The notes beneath the pieces are model-generated. The model worked only from the letters and a program-made list of their open reading frames with translations, made no database searches and was not told where the DNA came from. Positions 37,911-47,611 of a stretch of DNA of 64,000 bases are shown piece after piece; position 1 is the first letter of the stretch; every line of letters begins with the position of its first letter. The position numbers were made by a program, and so were the translations under genes. Source of the stretch: CAVQMC01 sp963713505 (GTDB taxonomy: Bacteria > Bacteroidota > Ignavibacteria > Ignavibacteriales > Ignavibacteriaceae); assembly GCA_963713505.1 (NCBI GenBank), contig CAVQMC010000009.1:6479-70478 (forward strand), given 5' to 3'.

Positions 37911-39041
37911 TTGGAAAAGTCAAACAGAGTAATTTCAATTGATCTTCTTCGGGGTTGGGCTCTGTTTGTAATGATAGAAGTACATATTTTCAATTCCATG
38001 CTGATCCCCTCTTTAAAAGAAACCGCCTGGTTCGGAATATTAACTTATATAAACGGGTTAGTTGCTCCCGCTTTTCTATTCGCTTCCGGTTTTGCTTTTG
38101 TACTTTCTACAAAAAATAAAATTTTAGATCTAAAAGAGTTCAAAAAACCTTTCTGGAAAAAAATAAAACGAATTGGACTTATATTTCTAACAGGTTACTC
38201 ACTTCATTTACCTTATTTTTCTTTTAGTAAAATTCTTAATAAAGCCACTCCGGGAGAAATTATTTCTTTTTTTAATGTTGATATACTCCAATGTATTGCA
38301 TTTGGATTAATAATATTAATTCTTTTAAGGGTCTTGATCAAAACAGAAAAGGCATTTAATATTTCCATTATAGTTTTAACGGTTGTTATAATTTTAATTT
38401 CTCCTATAATATGGACAATTAACTTCACTAACTTTTTACCTGTATTTATTTCTAATTATTTTAATCCTCAACACGGATCATTATTCCCGGTTTTTCCATG
38501 GATTTCATTTATGTTTGCCGGAACTATTGCAGGAATTAATTACTTAAAAAATAAGTCTAATTACGATGAAGAAAACTTTAATAAAAATATTTTAGTATCG
38601 GGATTAATATTTACCGGGTTAGGATTTTTCTTTTTATCCAAAGCATTTCCTAATTCAATAATAAACTTCAGCTCAAATTTGTTTTTCTTTTTAGAAAGAA
38701 TCGGTTTGATATTATTACTTTTAGCCTTATTTCAGTATTATGTAAAGAAGAGAAAAACTGAAAGTTCTTTTGTCCTGGATGTCAGCAGAGAATCACTTTT
38801 AGTATACTGGCTTCACCTTGTAATTTTATACGGAACGTTCTGGAATAATAAGAGTATAGTACTTATAATAAATCAAAGATTTGGAGTTTTTGAATGCATT
38901 GTGTTAACAATTCTAATTGCAGTACTTATGATATTAATTTCCAAGTTAGTTGGTTATTTTAGATTCAAATTCCCCCAGAAATTTTATTACTTTACAACTG
39001 CTGCAATTAGTATTGCGGTTTTAATCTTTTTTATTATCTAG
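37911..39041 (+). CDS. Polytopic acyltransferase-like membrane protein (DUF1624 type)
   Basis: 376 residues from a TTG start, with about ten transmembrane helices. The N-terminus (NRVISIDLLRGWALFVMIEVHIFNSML) and LVAPAFLFASGFAFVLS match the heparan-alpha-glucosaminide N-acetyltransferase/DUF1624 group of integral membrane acyltransferases. There a conserved RG(W/F)A and a membrane His take part in transacylation. HLVILYGTFW near the C-terminus could supply a further His. Substrate is unknown; surface glycan acylation is a reasonable guess. Confidence 0.7.
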   Translation: MEKSNRVISIDLLRGWALFVMIEVHIFNSMLIPSLKETAWFGILTYINGLVAPAFLFASGFAFVLSTKNKILDLKEFKKPFWKKIKRIGLIFLTGYSLHLPYFSFSKILNKATPGEIISFFNVDILQCIAFGLIILILLRVLIKTEKAFNISIIVLTVVIILISPIIWTINFTNFLPVFISNYFNPQHGSLFPVFPWISFMFAGTIAGINYLKNKSNYDEENFNKNILVSGLIFTGLGFFFLSKAFPNSIINFSSNLFFFLERIGLILLLLALFQYYVKKRKTESSFVLDVSRESLLVYWLHLVILYGTFWNNKSIVLIINQRFGVFECIVLTILIAVLMILISKLVGYFRFKFPQKFYYFTTAAISIAVLIFFII

Positions 39042-39305
39042 AAATTAACCAATTTGTTTCTATCAGCTTCCATCATTTTATCTTTGAAATCAATTAATTC
39101 CCTTCTTTATTTTGTTGACACAATCGGAGATGAAATTATAAAATCAGCAGAAGATCTGTTGCAGGCAATCGAAATATTATGAACAACTTCAATTCTTAAA
39201 AATGCTTTGTTAAATTTTGCCATCAAGAATATCAAATTTTCTGTTGTTGTGTGCAATTAATGTGATTCTTTTTTCCTTATTCATTGCAATTATTGATTTA
39301 TTCAC
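39038..39305 (-). pseudogene. mgsA: Methylglyoxal synthase remnant lacking its centre
   Basis: The minus strand encodes the start MNKEKRITLIAHNNRKFDIL (ATG at 39284; a GTG at 39305 is in frame). After a stop and frame change comes KAFLRIEVVHNISIACNRSS, then ADFIISSP, then VSTK, a stop, and a short DFKDKM-like tail. These are the N-terminal and C-terminal signatures of methylglyoxal synthase, which makes methylglyoxal from dihydroxyacetone phosphate. About 80 central residues, including the catalytic Asp region, are missing, so this is a deletion-type pseudogene. It occupies most of the otherwise empty 39042-39518 spacer. Confidence 0.8.
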
Positions 39306-39518
39306 TTTTTCTACTTTTTTGCTAAAAACAGCTAGGAACACCCGAATCAATTAACAACAAATAGCTTTTAAATAATTACTAAAATTTGAATTCATTGCAC
39401 GGCTCACTTTTGCAGCAAATTATTCTTAAATCCTTAAATATTAGTGCTTTGATTAATTTGAGTTTAGGGGAAAAATTCTTATAATTTATAATAATACAAG
39501 AATTTAAAACTCGATACT

Positions 39519-40418
39519 ATGAATATTACAGCAATTGGTGAAATATTATTTGATGTTTATCCCGAATATAAAAAATTAGGCGGTGCACCTTTTAATTTTA
39601 TTCATCATGTTATTAAATTAACCGGAAAAGGCAATTTTATAAGTCGTGTCGGAAATGATGATTTAGGCAAAGAGATTTTGGAAATACTTAAAAATAAAAA
39701 AATCTCAAATGATTTTGTTCAAATTGATGATGAACATAAAACCGGAGTTGCAAAACCTTCGCTTGGAAATGATAAAGTGCCGGATTGGAATATTGAACTG
39801 AACCGCGCTTATGATTTTATTGAATTAAATGATAAAATAAAAAATTTATTTAATCAAAAAACAGATTGTCTTTATTTTGGAACTCTTGCTCAGAGATCGG
39901 AAAAATCAAAAAAAACAATTCAATCATTTTTTAATAATGATGATAAAAAATATTTCTGTGATTTAAATATCCGCCAAAATTTTTACAATAAAGAAATTAT
40001 AGAAAGCTCTTTAAAAACATCAAATGTTCTTAAGCTTAATCTAGATGAATTAAAACTTTTAAATGATTTGTTGTACAATAAAAATTTTGACCAGAAAGAT
40101 ACTGCACAAAAATTAATTGATAATTATACTTTAGATTTACTTTGTGTTACAAAAGGTTCCGATGGTGCTTATCTATATAAAGCGAATGAATCAAATAATT
40201 ATCAAGTTAAATTAGATAAAAATGAAATTGTAGATACTGTTGGTGCAGGTGATGCCTATGCATCTTTTTTATGTATAGGATTTCTGGAACATTGGGAACT
40301 TGATAAGATAAATAAATTTGCTTCCGAATTTGCCGCAGAAATTGTTAAGATTAATGGTGCATTACCAGACAATGATTCTTTGTATGAAAAGTTTAAAGAA
40401 AGAATGAGCAATAATTAA
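39519..40418 (+). CDS. Fructokinase-like PfkB-family sugar kinase
   Basis: 299 residues. PfkB fold: AIGEILFDVYPEYKKLGGAPFNFIHHV at the N-terminus (sugar-binding Gly-Gly), NFISRVGNDDLGKEIL, CDLNIRQNFYN, and the ATP/anion-hole signature DTVGAGDAYASF near the C-terminus, where Asp is the catalytic base. Its stop shares one base with the start of sucrose-phosphate synthase (TAATG). In this sucrose operon it most plausibly phosphorylates the fructose released by sucrose synthase. Confidence 0.88.
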   Translation: MNITAIGEILFDVYPEYKKLGGAPFNFIHHVIKLTGKGNFISRVGNDDLGKEILEILKNKKISNDFVQIDDEHKTGVAKPSLGNDKVPDWNIELNRAYDFIELNDKIKNLFNQKTDCLYFGTLAQRSEKSKKTIQSFFNNDDKKYFCDLNIRQNFYNKEIIESSLKTSNVLKLNLDELKLLNDLLYNKNFDQKDTAQKLIDNYTLDLLCVTKGSDGAYLYKANESNNYQVKLDKNEIVDTVGAGDAYASFLCIGFLEHWELDKINKFASEFAAEIVKINGALPDNDSLYEKFKERMSNN

Positions 40419-42607
40419 TGATAATAAATCAAAATAAAGAAAACGGTTATTACATTCAGTTATACAGTCTCCACGGATTAATCCGCGGGCACGATCTGGA
40501 ACTTGGGCGCGATGCCGATACAGGCGGGCAAACAAAATATGTTTTGGAACTTGCTAAAACTTTAAGCAAAGATCCAAGAGTTGCCAAAGTTGAACTAATA
40601 ACCAGACAAATTAAAGATAAAAATGTTTCGAGCGATTATTCTGAACATATAGAAAAAATAAATGATAAATTCAGTATAGTTAGGGTAAGATGCGGCGGCG
40701 GAAAATATATAAGGAAAGAATTGCTCTGGCCTCATCTTGAAGAATTTGTTGATAAAAGTATAAAATATATAAAATCCAATAGACGGCTCCCGGATATTAT
40801 TCACAGTCATTATGCAGATGCAGGTTATGTCTGCAGCGAACTTACTAAGTTTTTCGGAATCCCTTTCATTCATACGGGACACTCACTTGGAAGAGCTAAA
40901 TTAAGAAAATTGTTAAGTGAAGGACTAGAAATAGAAGATATTGAAAGACGTTATAAAATCAGTCACAGAATAGATGTTGAAGAAAATGTTATATATTATG
41001 CCGATAGAATTATAACAAGTACTAGACAAGAAATTCAAATGCAGTACGGGGAATATTCGAATACAAATGAGGAAAAATTCAGAGTAATTCCACCAGGTGT
41101 TGATCTGCAAAAATTTTATCCATACAATCAAAAAAAATCCGAAAATGAAGAACCTGAAAAATGGCAGAAAACCATCCGTGCTAAACTCCATAGGTTTTTT
41201 GTTAATGTAGATAAACCGCTTATTTTAAGTATTTGCAGGCCTGATAAAAGAAAAAATATTTCCGGATTAATAAAAGCTTACGGCGAAAATCCGGAATTAC
41301 AGAAAAAAGCTAACCTGGCAGTTTTTGCCGGAATTCGAAAAGACATTCAGGAAATGCCTGAAAATGAAAAAGAAGTTTTAACAGAAATTTTACTGTTACT
41401 TGATAAATATAATTTATATGGGAAAATGGCGATTCCTAAAAGACACGACACGCAGCATGAAGTTCCGCAGTTATATAGAATTGCTGCTGAATCAGGGGGA
41501 ATATTTGTAAATGCCGCGCTCACAGAACCGTTTGGCCTTACTCTAATTGAAGCTGCTGCTTCCGGTGTTCCGGTAATAGCAACAGATGATGGTGGACCAA
41601 GAGATATCTTGGAGAACTGCAGAAACGGAAAGTTGGTGGATGTTTCGGATTATAATAATATATCAATCGCTTTAAATGAACTTATCGATAATAATAATTT
41701 ATGGAATGAATGTTCAGAAAATGGGATGAAAAATGTTAAAGAATATTATACATGGGAAGCTCATACAAATAAATATTTAAATGAAATAGACAAGATGTTT
41801 GAATCAGAATTAATAAAAGAAAATACTATTGCCCCAGTCGGTAAAAAACTTTTAAATATTGAAAAGTTAATTGTATCCGACATTGATCATACGCTCTTAG
41901 GTGATGATGAAGCATTGGGAGAATTTATCCATCTATTAAAAGGAGTTCATTCCCAAATTGGATTTGCAGTCGCAACGGGAAGAACAGTTCAATCTGCATT
42001 TAATGTTCTTAAAGAAAAAAATGTTCCTTTACCCGATGTAATTATATCTTCCGTCGGCTCGGAAATTTATTATAATTACGAAGGAGAATTAATTTATTCA
42101 AAAGGCTGGGATGCACATATTTCTCATCAATGGAACAGGGAAAAAGTAATTGAACTGATGAAAGGATTTGATTTTCTGCAATATCAGGAAGAAGAAACTC
42201 AGCGTAGGTACAAGATAAGTTATTATTCATTTGAAGATGAAGATAATTTGAAAAAAGTTAAAAATGCATTAATCAAAAATAAGGTTAAAGCAAATGTTAT
42301 TTTCAGCCATGGACAGTACCTTGATATTCTTCCTTACAGGGCGTCCAAAGGAAAAGCCATTAGATATTTATGCTACAGATGGAATTTACCTTATGAAAAT
42401 ATTATAGTCGCAGGTGATTCGGGAAACGATGCGGAAATGCTTAAAGGAGATTTACTCGGTGTTGTTGTTTCCAATTACAGCAAAGAACTTGATTCGCTCC
42501 GCGGAAGTAAAAGAGTTTATTTTGCAAATCGCAGCTACGCAGGCGGAATTATAGACGGAATAAATCATTATGATTTTCTTGAAAATTTGAAAGGAGTTTC
42601 GGTTTGA
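40418..42607 (+). CDS. Sucrose-phosphate synthase with phosphatase domain
   Basis: 729 residues. Residues ~10-470 are a GT4 sucrose-phosphate synthase: YIQLYSLHGLIRGHDLELGRDADTGGQTKYVLELA, HSHYADAGY, HTGHSLGRAK, ICRPDKRKNI, and the E-x7-E motif in EPFGLTLIEAAASG. It makes sucrose-6-phosphate from a nucleotide-glucose and fructose-6-phosphate. Residues ~485-725 are a HAD sucrose-phosphatase: catalytic DIDHTLLGDDEA (DxDxT pattern), ATGRTVQSA, and AGDSGNDAEML. Both active sites look complete, so one protein could make sucrose. The next gene overlaps its stop by 4 nt. Confidence 0.93.
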   Translation: MIINQNKENGYYIQLYSLHGLIRGHDLELGRDADTGGQTKYVLELAKTLSKDPRVAKVELITRQIKDKNVSSDYSEHIEKINDKFSIVRVRCGGGKYIRKELLWPHLEEFVDKSIKYIKSNRRLPDIIHSHYADAGYVCSELTKFFGIPFIHTGHSLGRAKLRKLLSEGLEIEDIERRYKISHRIDVEENVIYYADRIITSTRQEIQMQYGEYSNTNEEKFRVIPPGVDLQKFYPYNQKKSENEEPEKWQKTIRAKLHRFFVNVDKPLILSICRPDKRKNISGLIKAYGENPELQKKANLAVFAGIRKDIQEMPENEKEVLTEILLLLDKYNLYGKMAIPKRHDTQHEVPQLYRIAAESGGIFVNAALTEPFGLTLIEAAASGVPVIATDDGGPRDILENCRNGKLVDVSDYNNISIALNELIDNNNLWNECSENGMKNVKEYYTWEAHTNKYLNEIDKMFESELIKENTIAPVGKKLLNIEKLIVSDIDHTLLGDDEALGEFIHLLKGVHSQIGFAVATGRTVQSAFNVLKEKNVPLPDVIISSVGSEIYYNYEGELIYSKGWDAHISHQWNREKVIELMKGFDFLQYQEEETQRRYKISYYSFEDEDNLKKVKNALIKNKVKANVIFSHGQYLDILPYRASKGKAIRYLCYRWNLPYENIIVAGDSGNDAEMLKGDLLGVVVSNYSKELDSLRGSKRVYFANRSYAGGIIDGINHYDFLENLKGVSV

Positions 42608-44997
42608 AAAAAAAGATTATTGAACTTATTGAAAAAAATAAAAAAGACCTTTTTAGATTTTTAAATAAAGTTTCCAAACATGAAAATAAACTATTGGTAA
42701 AAGGTAACTTAATAGAATTACTAAGAGAATTTAAAAAAGATGATGAAAGTTTAAACTTTGATGATATTGTACATATAATAGATCATATTACTGAATCCGT
42801 CTGCAGAGGAAGTTTTATCTATTTTGAAATAAGAGAAAATATTGCCGATTCAGATTTTTTGGCTTTTAACATCGAAGAATCTTATTATGAAAAAATATCG
42901 GCTTATGAATACTTACGCATAAAAGAAGAGTTTGTAAATCCTCATGAGACAAATAATATTTTAACTTTAAACTTCAGTACTTTTTATGATAAATTTCCAA
43001 GTGTTAGAGAACCTAAGAGTATAGGTAAAGGTGTAGAATATCTAAACAGATATCTATCAAGTAAAATGTTTACAGAGCCGGAAAAATTAAGCAAGGCCTT
43101 GTTTGATTTTCTTTTTGTTCACAAACATAAATCCCAGCAATTAATTTTAAATGGAAGAATTAACAGTCCTACTGTTTTAAGCAGCAGTTTAGATAAAGCA
43201 ATTAATTTTTTAAAGAGAAAACCGGAAGATGAACCATTTAAAAAATTCCAGCATAATTTGCAGGAAATGGGTTTTGAAAGAGGTTTAGGGAATACTGCAG
43301 GCACTATTCTAGAGAGTTTGGAACAACTAGACCAATTAATGCAGTCGCCTGACTATGTTGCTTTGCAGGAATTTCTTTCTAAAATTCCTATGATTTTTAA
43401 TATAGCCGTAGTTTCCACACATGGTTATTTTGGACAGGAAGGAGTTTTAGGTAAACCTGATACCGGTGGTCAGGTAGTTTATATTTTAGATCAGGTTAAA
43501 GCCTTAGAAAAAGAATTGATTTCTACATTGAAAAAATCCGGCATTGAGGCTAATCCCAAAATAATAATTCTTACCAGACTTATTCCAAATGCCGGAGATT
43601 CAAAATGCAACCAAAGGCTTGAAAAAGTTCATGAAACAAAAAACTCATGGATTTTAAGAGTTCCGTTCAGGGAATTCAATAAAAATGTAACGGATAATTG
43701 GATTTCCCGTTTTGAAATTTGGCCTTATCTGGATGACTTTTCAGAAGATGCGTATAAAGAATTATTAGCAGAATTCGGTGAAAGACCTGATTTTATAATC
43801 GGTAATTATTCCGATGGAAATATGGTAGCTTATATGCTGGCTCAAAAATTCGGTGTAACGCAATGTAATATTGCTCATGCTCTTGAAAAAAGTAAATATT
43901 TGTACAGCGCACTTTACTGGAAAAATTTAGAAGAACAATATCATTTTTCAATTCAGTTTACAGCCGATCTTATTGCAATGAATGCAGCAAATTTTATTGT
44001 AACCTCATCTTATCAAGAAATTGCCGGAACAGAAGAAAGCATCGGACAATATGAATCTTACAGACAATTTACTATGCCGGAGCTTTACAGGGTTACGGGC
44101 GGAATAAATCTGTTTCATCCTAAATTTAATATTGTTCCGCCGGGAGTTAATACAAAGATTTATTTCCCTTATACTAAAGAAGAAGATAGATTAAAAGAAA
44201 CCCGGGAAGAACTTGAAAATATGTTATTCAAAAATGCAGAAGATCCGGATGTTGTGGGTAATTTAGAAAAACCGGAGCTGGTACCGATTTTCTCATTGGC
44301 AAGATTGGATAAAATTAAAAATCTTACATCACTAGTCCAGTGGTACGGCGAATCTAAGGAACTTCAGAAACTTGCAAACTTAATTATTGTTGCAGGTAAT
44401 GTTGATTATAATAAATCAACCGACGGTGAAGAAAAAGAACAAATCCAGATAATGCATAATCTTATTAATCAATATAATCTTCATAATAAAATAAGATGGA
44501 TTGGAAAACTTTTCAGGAAGGATCAAACCGGAGAAGTTTATAGAATTATTGCAGATCATCAGGGAATTTTTGTTCAGCCTGCTTTATTTGAAGGATTCGG
44601 TTTAACGGTTCTTGAAGCAATGAGATCAGGACTTCCGGTTTTTGCAACGCAGTACGGCGGTCCCTTGGAAATCATAGAAGATGAAATTTCCGGTTTCCAT
44701 ATCGATCCAATTAAAGGAAAAGAAACCATAGCTAAAATTTTAAGTTTTATAAAAGCATTTAAAAAAGAAAAAGCTAAATGGAAAAGAATTTCCGATAAAG
44801 CTATTAAAAGAGTTGATACCAGCTATAATTGGGAATTATATGCAAAGAAATTATTATCTTATTCAAAGATTTACGGATTCTGGAAATTTACTTCCAACAT
44901 AGAAATGGAAGAAATGAATGCATACTTAGATGTAATTTATCATCTTTTATATAAACCAAGTGCAAATCAAATTTTGGAACTGCATAAATCCCGATAG
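42604..44997 (+). CDS. Sucrose synthase
   Basis: 797 residues from a TTG that overlaps the preceding stop, matching plant and bacterial sucrose synthase length. An N-terminal regulatory region (~1-265) precedes the GT4 catalytic part: FNIAVVSTHGYFGQEGVLGKPDTGGQVVYILDQVKALE, RVPFREFNKNVT, IGNYSDGNMVAYMLA, IAHALEKSKYL, TSSYQEIAGTE, NIVPPGVNTKIYFPY, and E-x7-E in EGFGLTVLEAMRSG. It reversibly converts sucrose plus NDP to NDP-glucose plus fructose. With the two upstream genes it forms a sucrose cycle. Bacterial enzymes often prefer ADP. Confidence 0.94.
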   Translation: MKKKIIELIEKNKKDLFRFLNKVSKHENKLLVKGNLIELLREFKKDDESLNFDDIVHIIDHITESVCRGSFIYFEIRENIADSDFLAFNIEESYYEKISAYEYLRIKEEFVNPHETNNILTLNFSTFYDKFPSVREPKSIGKGVEYLNRYLSSKMFTEPEKLSKALFDFLFVHKHKSQQLILNGRINSPTVLSSSLDKAINFLKRKPEDEPFKKFQHNLQEMGFERGLGNTAGTILESLEQLDQLMQSPDYVALQEFLSKIPMIFNIAVVSTHGYFGQEGVLGKPDTGGQVVYILDQVKALEKELISTLKKSGIEANPKIIILTRLIPNAGDSKCNQRLEKVHETKNSWILRVPFREFNKNVTDNWISRFEIWPYLDDFSEDAYKELLAEFGERPDFIIGNYSDGNMVAYMLAQKFGVTQCNIAHALEKSKYLYSALYWKNLEEQYHFSIQFTADLIAMNAANFIVTSSYQEIAGTEESIGQYESYRQFTMPELYRVTGGINLFHPKFNIVPPGVNTKIYFPYTKEEDRLKETREELENMLFKNAEDPDVVGNLEKPELVPIFSLARLDKIKNLTSLVQWYGESKELQKLANLIIVAGNVDYNKSTDGEEKEQIQIMHNLINQYNLHNKIRWIGKLFRKDQTGEVYRIIADHQGIFVQPALFEGFGLTVLEAMRSGLPVFATQYGGPLEIIEDEISGFHIDPIKGKETIAKILSFIKAFKKEKAKWKRISDKAIKRVDTSYNWELYAKKLLSYSKIYGFWKFTSNIEMEEMNAYLDVIYHLLYKPSANQILELHKSR

Positions 44998-45010
44998 AAA
45001 TAATTGTTAA

Positions 45011-46103
45011 TTATTCTTCACCTTCAACTCTTGTTTTTATATTATCGTTTCCGTTTGAGTTGGTAATAAAAAGTGTTCTTGTTGGATATGCAAACTCGAT
45101 ACCTTTATTTTCAAATTCTTTGAACATATTAAGATTAATCGCCTGCTGAATGTCCATATATTTATTATAGTCGGCACCGATAACATAATAAACAAATTCA
45201 AAATCTAAACTGGAATCGCCGTATCTTGCAAAATGTCCCCTGTCAAAGACAATGTCTTCCTGATCCTCAATAATTTTTCTGACCATTTTAGGAATCATCT
45301 CAAGCTGTTCTGCAGTAGTTTGATAAATTACTCCGATACTGAAAACAACTCTTCTGCGTTCCATCTTCTTATAGTTATGAATACGGGAATCAGTAAGATC
45401 TTTATTGGAGAAAACAAGCTGCTCGCCTCCTAGACTTCTTATTCTAGTTGTTTTTAAACCTATATATTCAACGCTTCCTAATTTATCACCGACAATAATA
45501 AAATCTCCAATTTCAAAAGGACGATCAAAAAATATTACAAAGTAGGCAAACAAATCACCCAGAATTGCTTGAGCTGCTAAAGCAACTGCAATACCGCCTA
45601 CACCTAAACCTGCAATTACAGTTGAAACATTGAAGCCCAAGTTGTCCATTAAAAAAACAAATCCTAATACCCAAATGAATATGTTCAGAATTGTAGTAAC
45701 TCCCCTAAGCTCCTTCATCCTTGACTCGCCCTTATTCTTTTTCCTTACATAAACGCTCAAAGAATAACTTAATAATGAAGAGATCGTTTTTAAGATGAAA
45801 AAGGTAATTATAATAATCGAAGCAATATTTATAATATTTATTGCTTTATCAGGAAGAGTGAGACTTTTAATACCTAAATATAAAGCGCCGTAATAAAGAA
45901 GGGGAATTATTGTTTTTTGGACTGATTTAACTAGAAAATCATCTATTGAAGTAGATGTTTTTTCCGACCACTTTTTTAATCTGCTTAAAACTATTTTTTC
46001 AAATACCTTAACAATGATAACACCAACTATAAATATTCCAATAGCTGTTAAGTATAAAAGAACAGTATTTCCAAAATATGTTTGATTTAAAGAAATTCTG
46101 CAT
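45011..46103 (-). CDS. MscS-family mechanosensitive channel, one frame break
   Basis: The C-terminal 249 residues are clear. The pore helix and beta domain read VIAGLGVGGIAVALAAQAILGDLFAYFVIFFDRPFEIGDFI, then VEYIGLKTTRIRSLGGEQLVFSNKDL. Upstream codons stay open (TAIGIFIVGVIIVKVFEKIVLSRLKKWSEKTSTSIDDFLVK) to an ATG at 46103 with ribosome site AAAGGA, once one base is removed from the A4 run 46073-46076. The full product is ~364 residues with about five membrane helices. It opens on membrane tension to release solutes. It converges on the sucrose operon, and sucrose is a compatible solute, so the neighbourhood is osmotically coherent. Confidence 0.82.
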
Positions 46104-46185
46104 TAATTCTTATCCTTTTTTCTTTTTGCGAAAATAATAATTTTTGCAAGAGGATCAGGTGATTTATTTTGAATATTTTCTTTGA

Positions 46186-46593
46186 TTAAATAGAATATTT
46201 ATTAATGATTTCCTGTGGTATTCTAACCGGTCTCCCTGATTTTGTTGATATCATCGTATAAATGATATGTCCTTCGCAAGCTATCTTTTCACCTTCTTTT
46301 TTTACAATCCAAAAATTTACTTTACATTGGGCTCCGTTTACAGAATCAAATTGAGTGCGGACTACAATTTTATCATCCAGCTTTAATGCTCTTTTATATT
46401 CTATATAGGTTATGCTTACTACCCAATTGTAGCCGAGATCATAAAAATCATTCATGGACATTTTATAATCTTTTATCATCTGGTCATAACGCGCTGCCAA
46501 TACGTAATCTAAATATTTTGTATTGTGAACATGATTGTTTAAATCAATATCATCAGGCCTTATTTTTATTTCCGATTCAAAAATAGAATTCAT
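46186..46593 (-). CDS. Acyl-CoA thioesterase, 4HBT hotdog family
   Basis: 135 residues. The hotdog fold is indicated by the catalytic-region IRPDDIDLNNHVHNTKYLDYVLAARYD, with the Asp and Asn-His pattern of 4-hydroxybenzoyl-CoA thioesterase-like enzymes. IEYKRALKLDDKIVVRTQ and IACEGHIIYTMIS follow. It likely hydrolyses acyl-CoA or acyl-ACP. It precedes the MscS gene on the minus strand with an ~80-nt gap. Confidence 0.85.
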   Translation of the reverse strand: MNSIFESEIKIRPDDIDLNNHVHNTKYLDYVLAARYDQMIKDYKMSMNDFYDLGYNWVVSITYIEYKRALKLDDKIVVRTQFDSVNGAQCKVNFWIVKKEGEKIACEGHIIYTMISTKSGRPVRIPQEIINKYSI

Positions 46594-46611
46594 TATTAAT
46601 CCCGTTTAATT

Positions 46612-47502
46612 TTACTGCCAATCAACAGAAAAACCGATTCCGAATCTTGAAACTCTTCTGTTGTAATATGAACTAAAAACATCTCTGCCGTTGTAATATG
46701 ATAAATAAAAGGAAATTCCCTTTGAAAGCCAACTTCCGAATTTAATTCCTAAAACCGTTTCATTATTGCCTGCATATTTATCAACTCCGTTTATACTAAA
46801 ATGATGTGCAATAAAAATATTTTCGTCGTGATCCCATACTTTACCGAATAAATTTTTAACTGCAAACTGCGCTCCTAAAAGTCCTTTATATCTTTTAAGA
46901 ACCGGCGGACGTACAAGAGTAGAATAGGAAAAGCCTCCGTAATATTCAAACACAGATTTATCAAAATTGATCTCGTGCATAACGGTTAATTCTCCGAAAT
47001 CTTCCGTATAAGGATTCGGTCCTCTTCCTCCTATCCAGGTTCCGGTTGAAATATCGTAATGACCATCAACAAAATGAGCACTGTTGTGAATAATTCTCAA
47101 TCTGGCCAATAATCTGTTTGATTCATATTTTTTTGCAAAACTTAAATAACCTCCGAAAAAACCATCCAAAGCATCAATTTGCAAACGGTATCCTTTGTAG
47201 CTTGTTGAATATGCATAAGCCATAAATTCAATTCCCAAAGCAAACTTCATATTTGATTTTGGAAAATTGAAACCTAAAAGATCTATTGAATTGCCGATAT
47301 CAACCTTTAAATGCGTTGTTTTTGTATAATATAAAATCCCGATGCGTGCTTCTCTTACATCTGCTTTTAAAGGCATGAATAACAAACCGGAAGGTAAAAA
47401 TTCAAAATTAAAATTTTCATCTTTTTTATTCTGAGAAAAGCTTTCAAACGAACATAAATTAACCAGCAAAACAATCAGCAGAAAATATTTTAATAATTTC
47501 AT
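46612..47502 (-). CDS. DUF1207-like outer-membrane beta-barrel protein
   Basis: 296 residues with a signal peptide (LLKYFLLIVLLVNLCSFESFSQ). The mature part starts with FLPSGLLFMPLKADVREARIGILYY, the opening characteristic of the DUF1207 family. It has alternating amphipathic strands, HNSAHFVDGHYD, and a terminal aromatic after GIGFSVDWQ, as in outer-membrane barrels. No known substrate. It is 18 nt upstream of the thioesterase gene. Confidence 0.7.
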   Translation of the reverse strand: MKLLKYFLLIVLLVNLCSFESFSQNKKDENFNFEFLPSGLLFMPLKADVREARIGILYYTKTTHLKVDIGNSIDLLGFNFPKSNMKFALGIEFMAYAYSTSYKGYRLQIDALDGFFGGYLSFAKKYESNRLLARLRIIHNSAHFVDGHYDISTGTWIGGRGPNPYTEDFGELTVMHEINFDKSVFEYYGGFSYSTLVRPPVLKRYKGLLGAQFAVKNLFGKVWDHDENIFIAHHFSINGVDKYAGNNETVLGIKFGSWLSKGISFYLSYYNGRDVFSSYYNRRVSRFGIGFSVDWQ

Positions 47503-47611
47503 TTATGCGTTATTAGAAAAATTTTTATAAATTGAGTTAAATCATTATTTAAAAGTAATTTTAAGAATTCAAAGATAAAAATAATTTCAGCAATATCTTT
47601 AAGTATACTAA

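Noticed and set aside
39200..39300. ABC-transporter ATPase fragment on the minus strand
   Set aside because: KRITLIAHNNRK followed by DILDGKI superficially resembles the ABC H-loop region, but the linked ACNRSSADFIISSP segment identifies methylglyoxal synthase.
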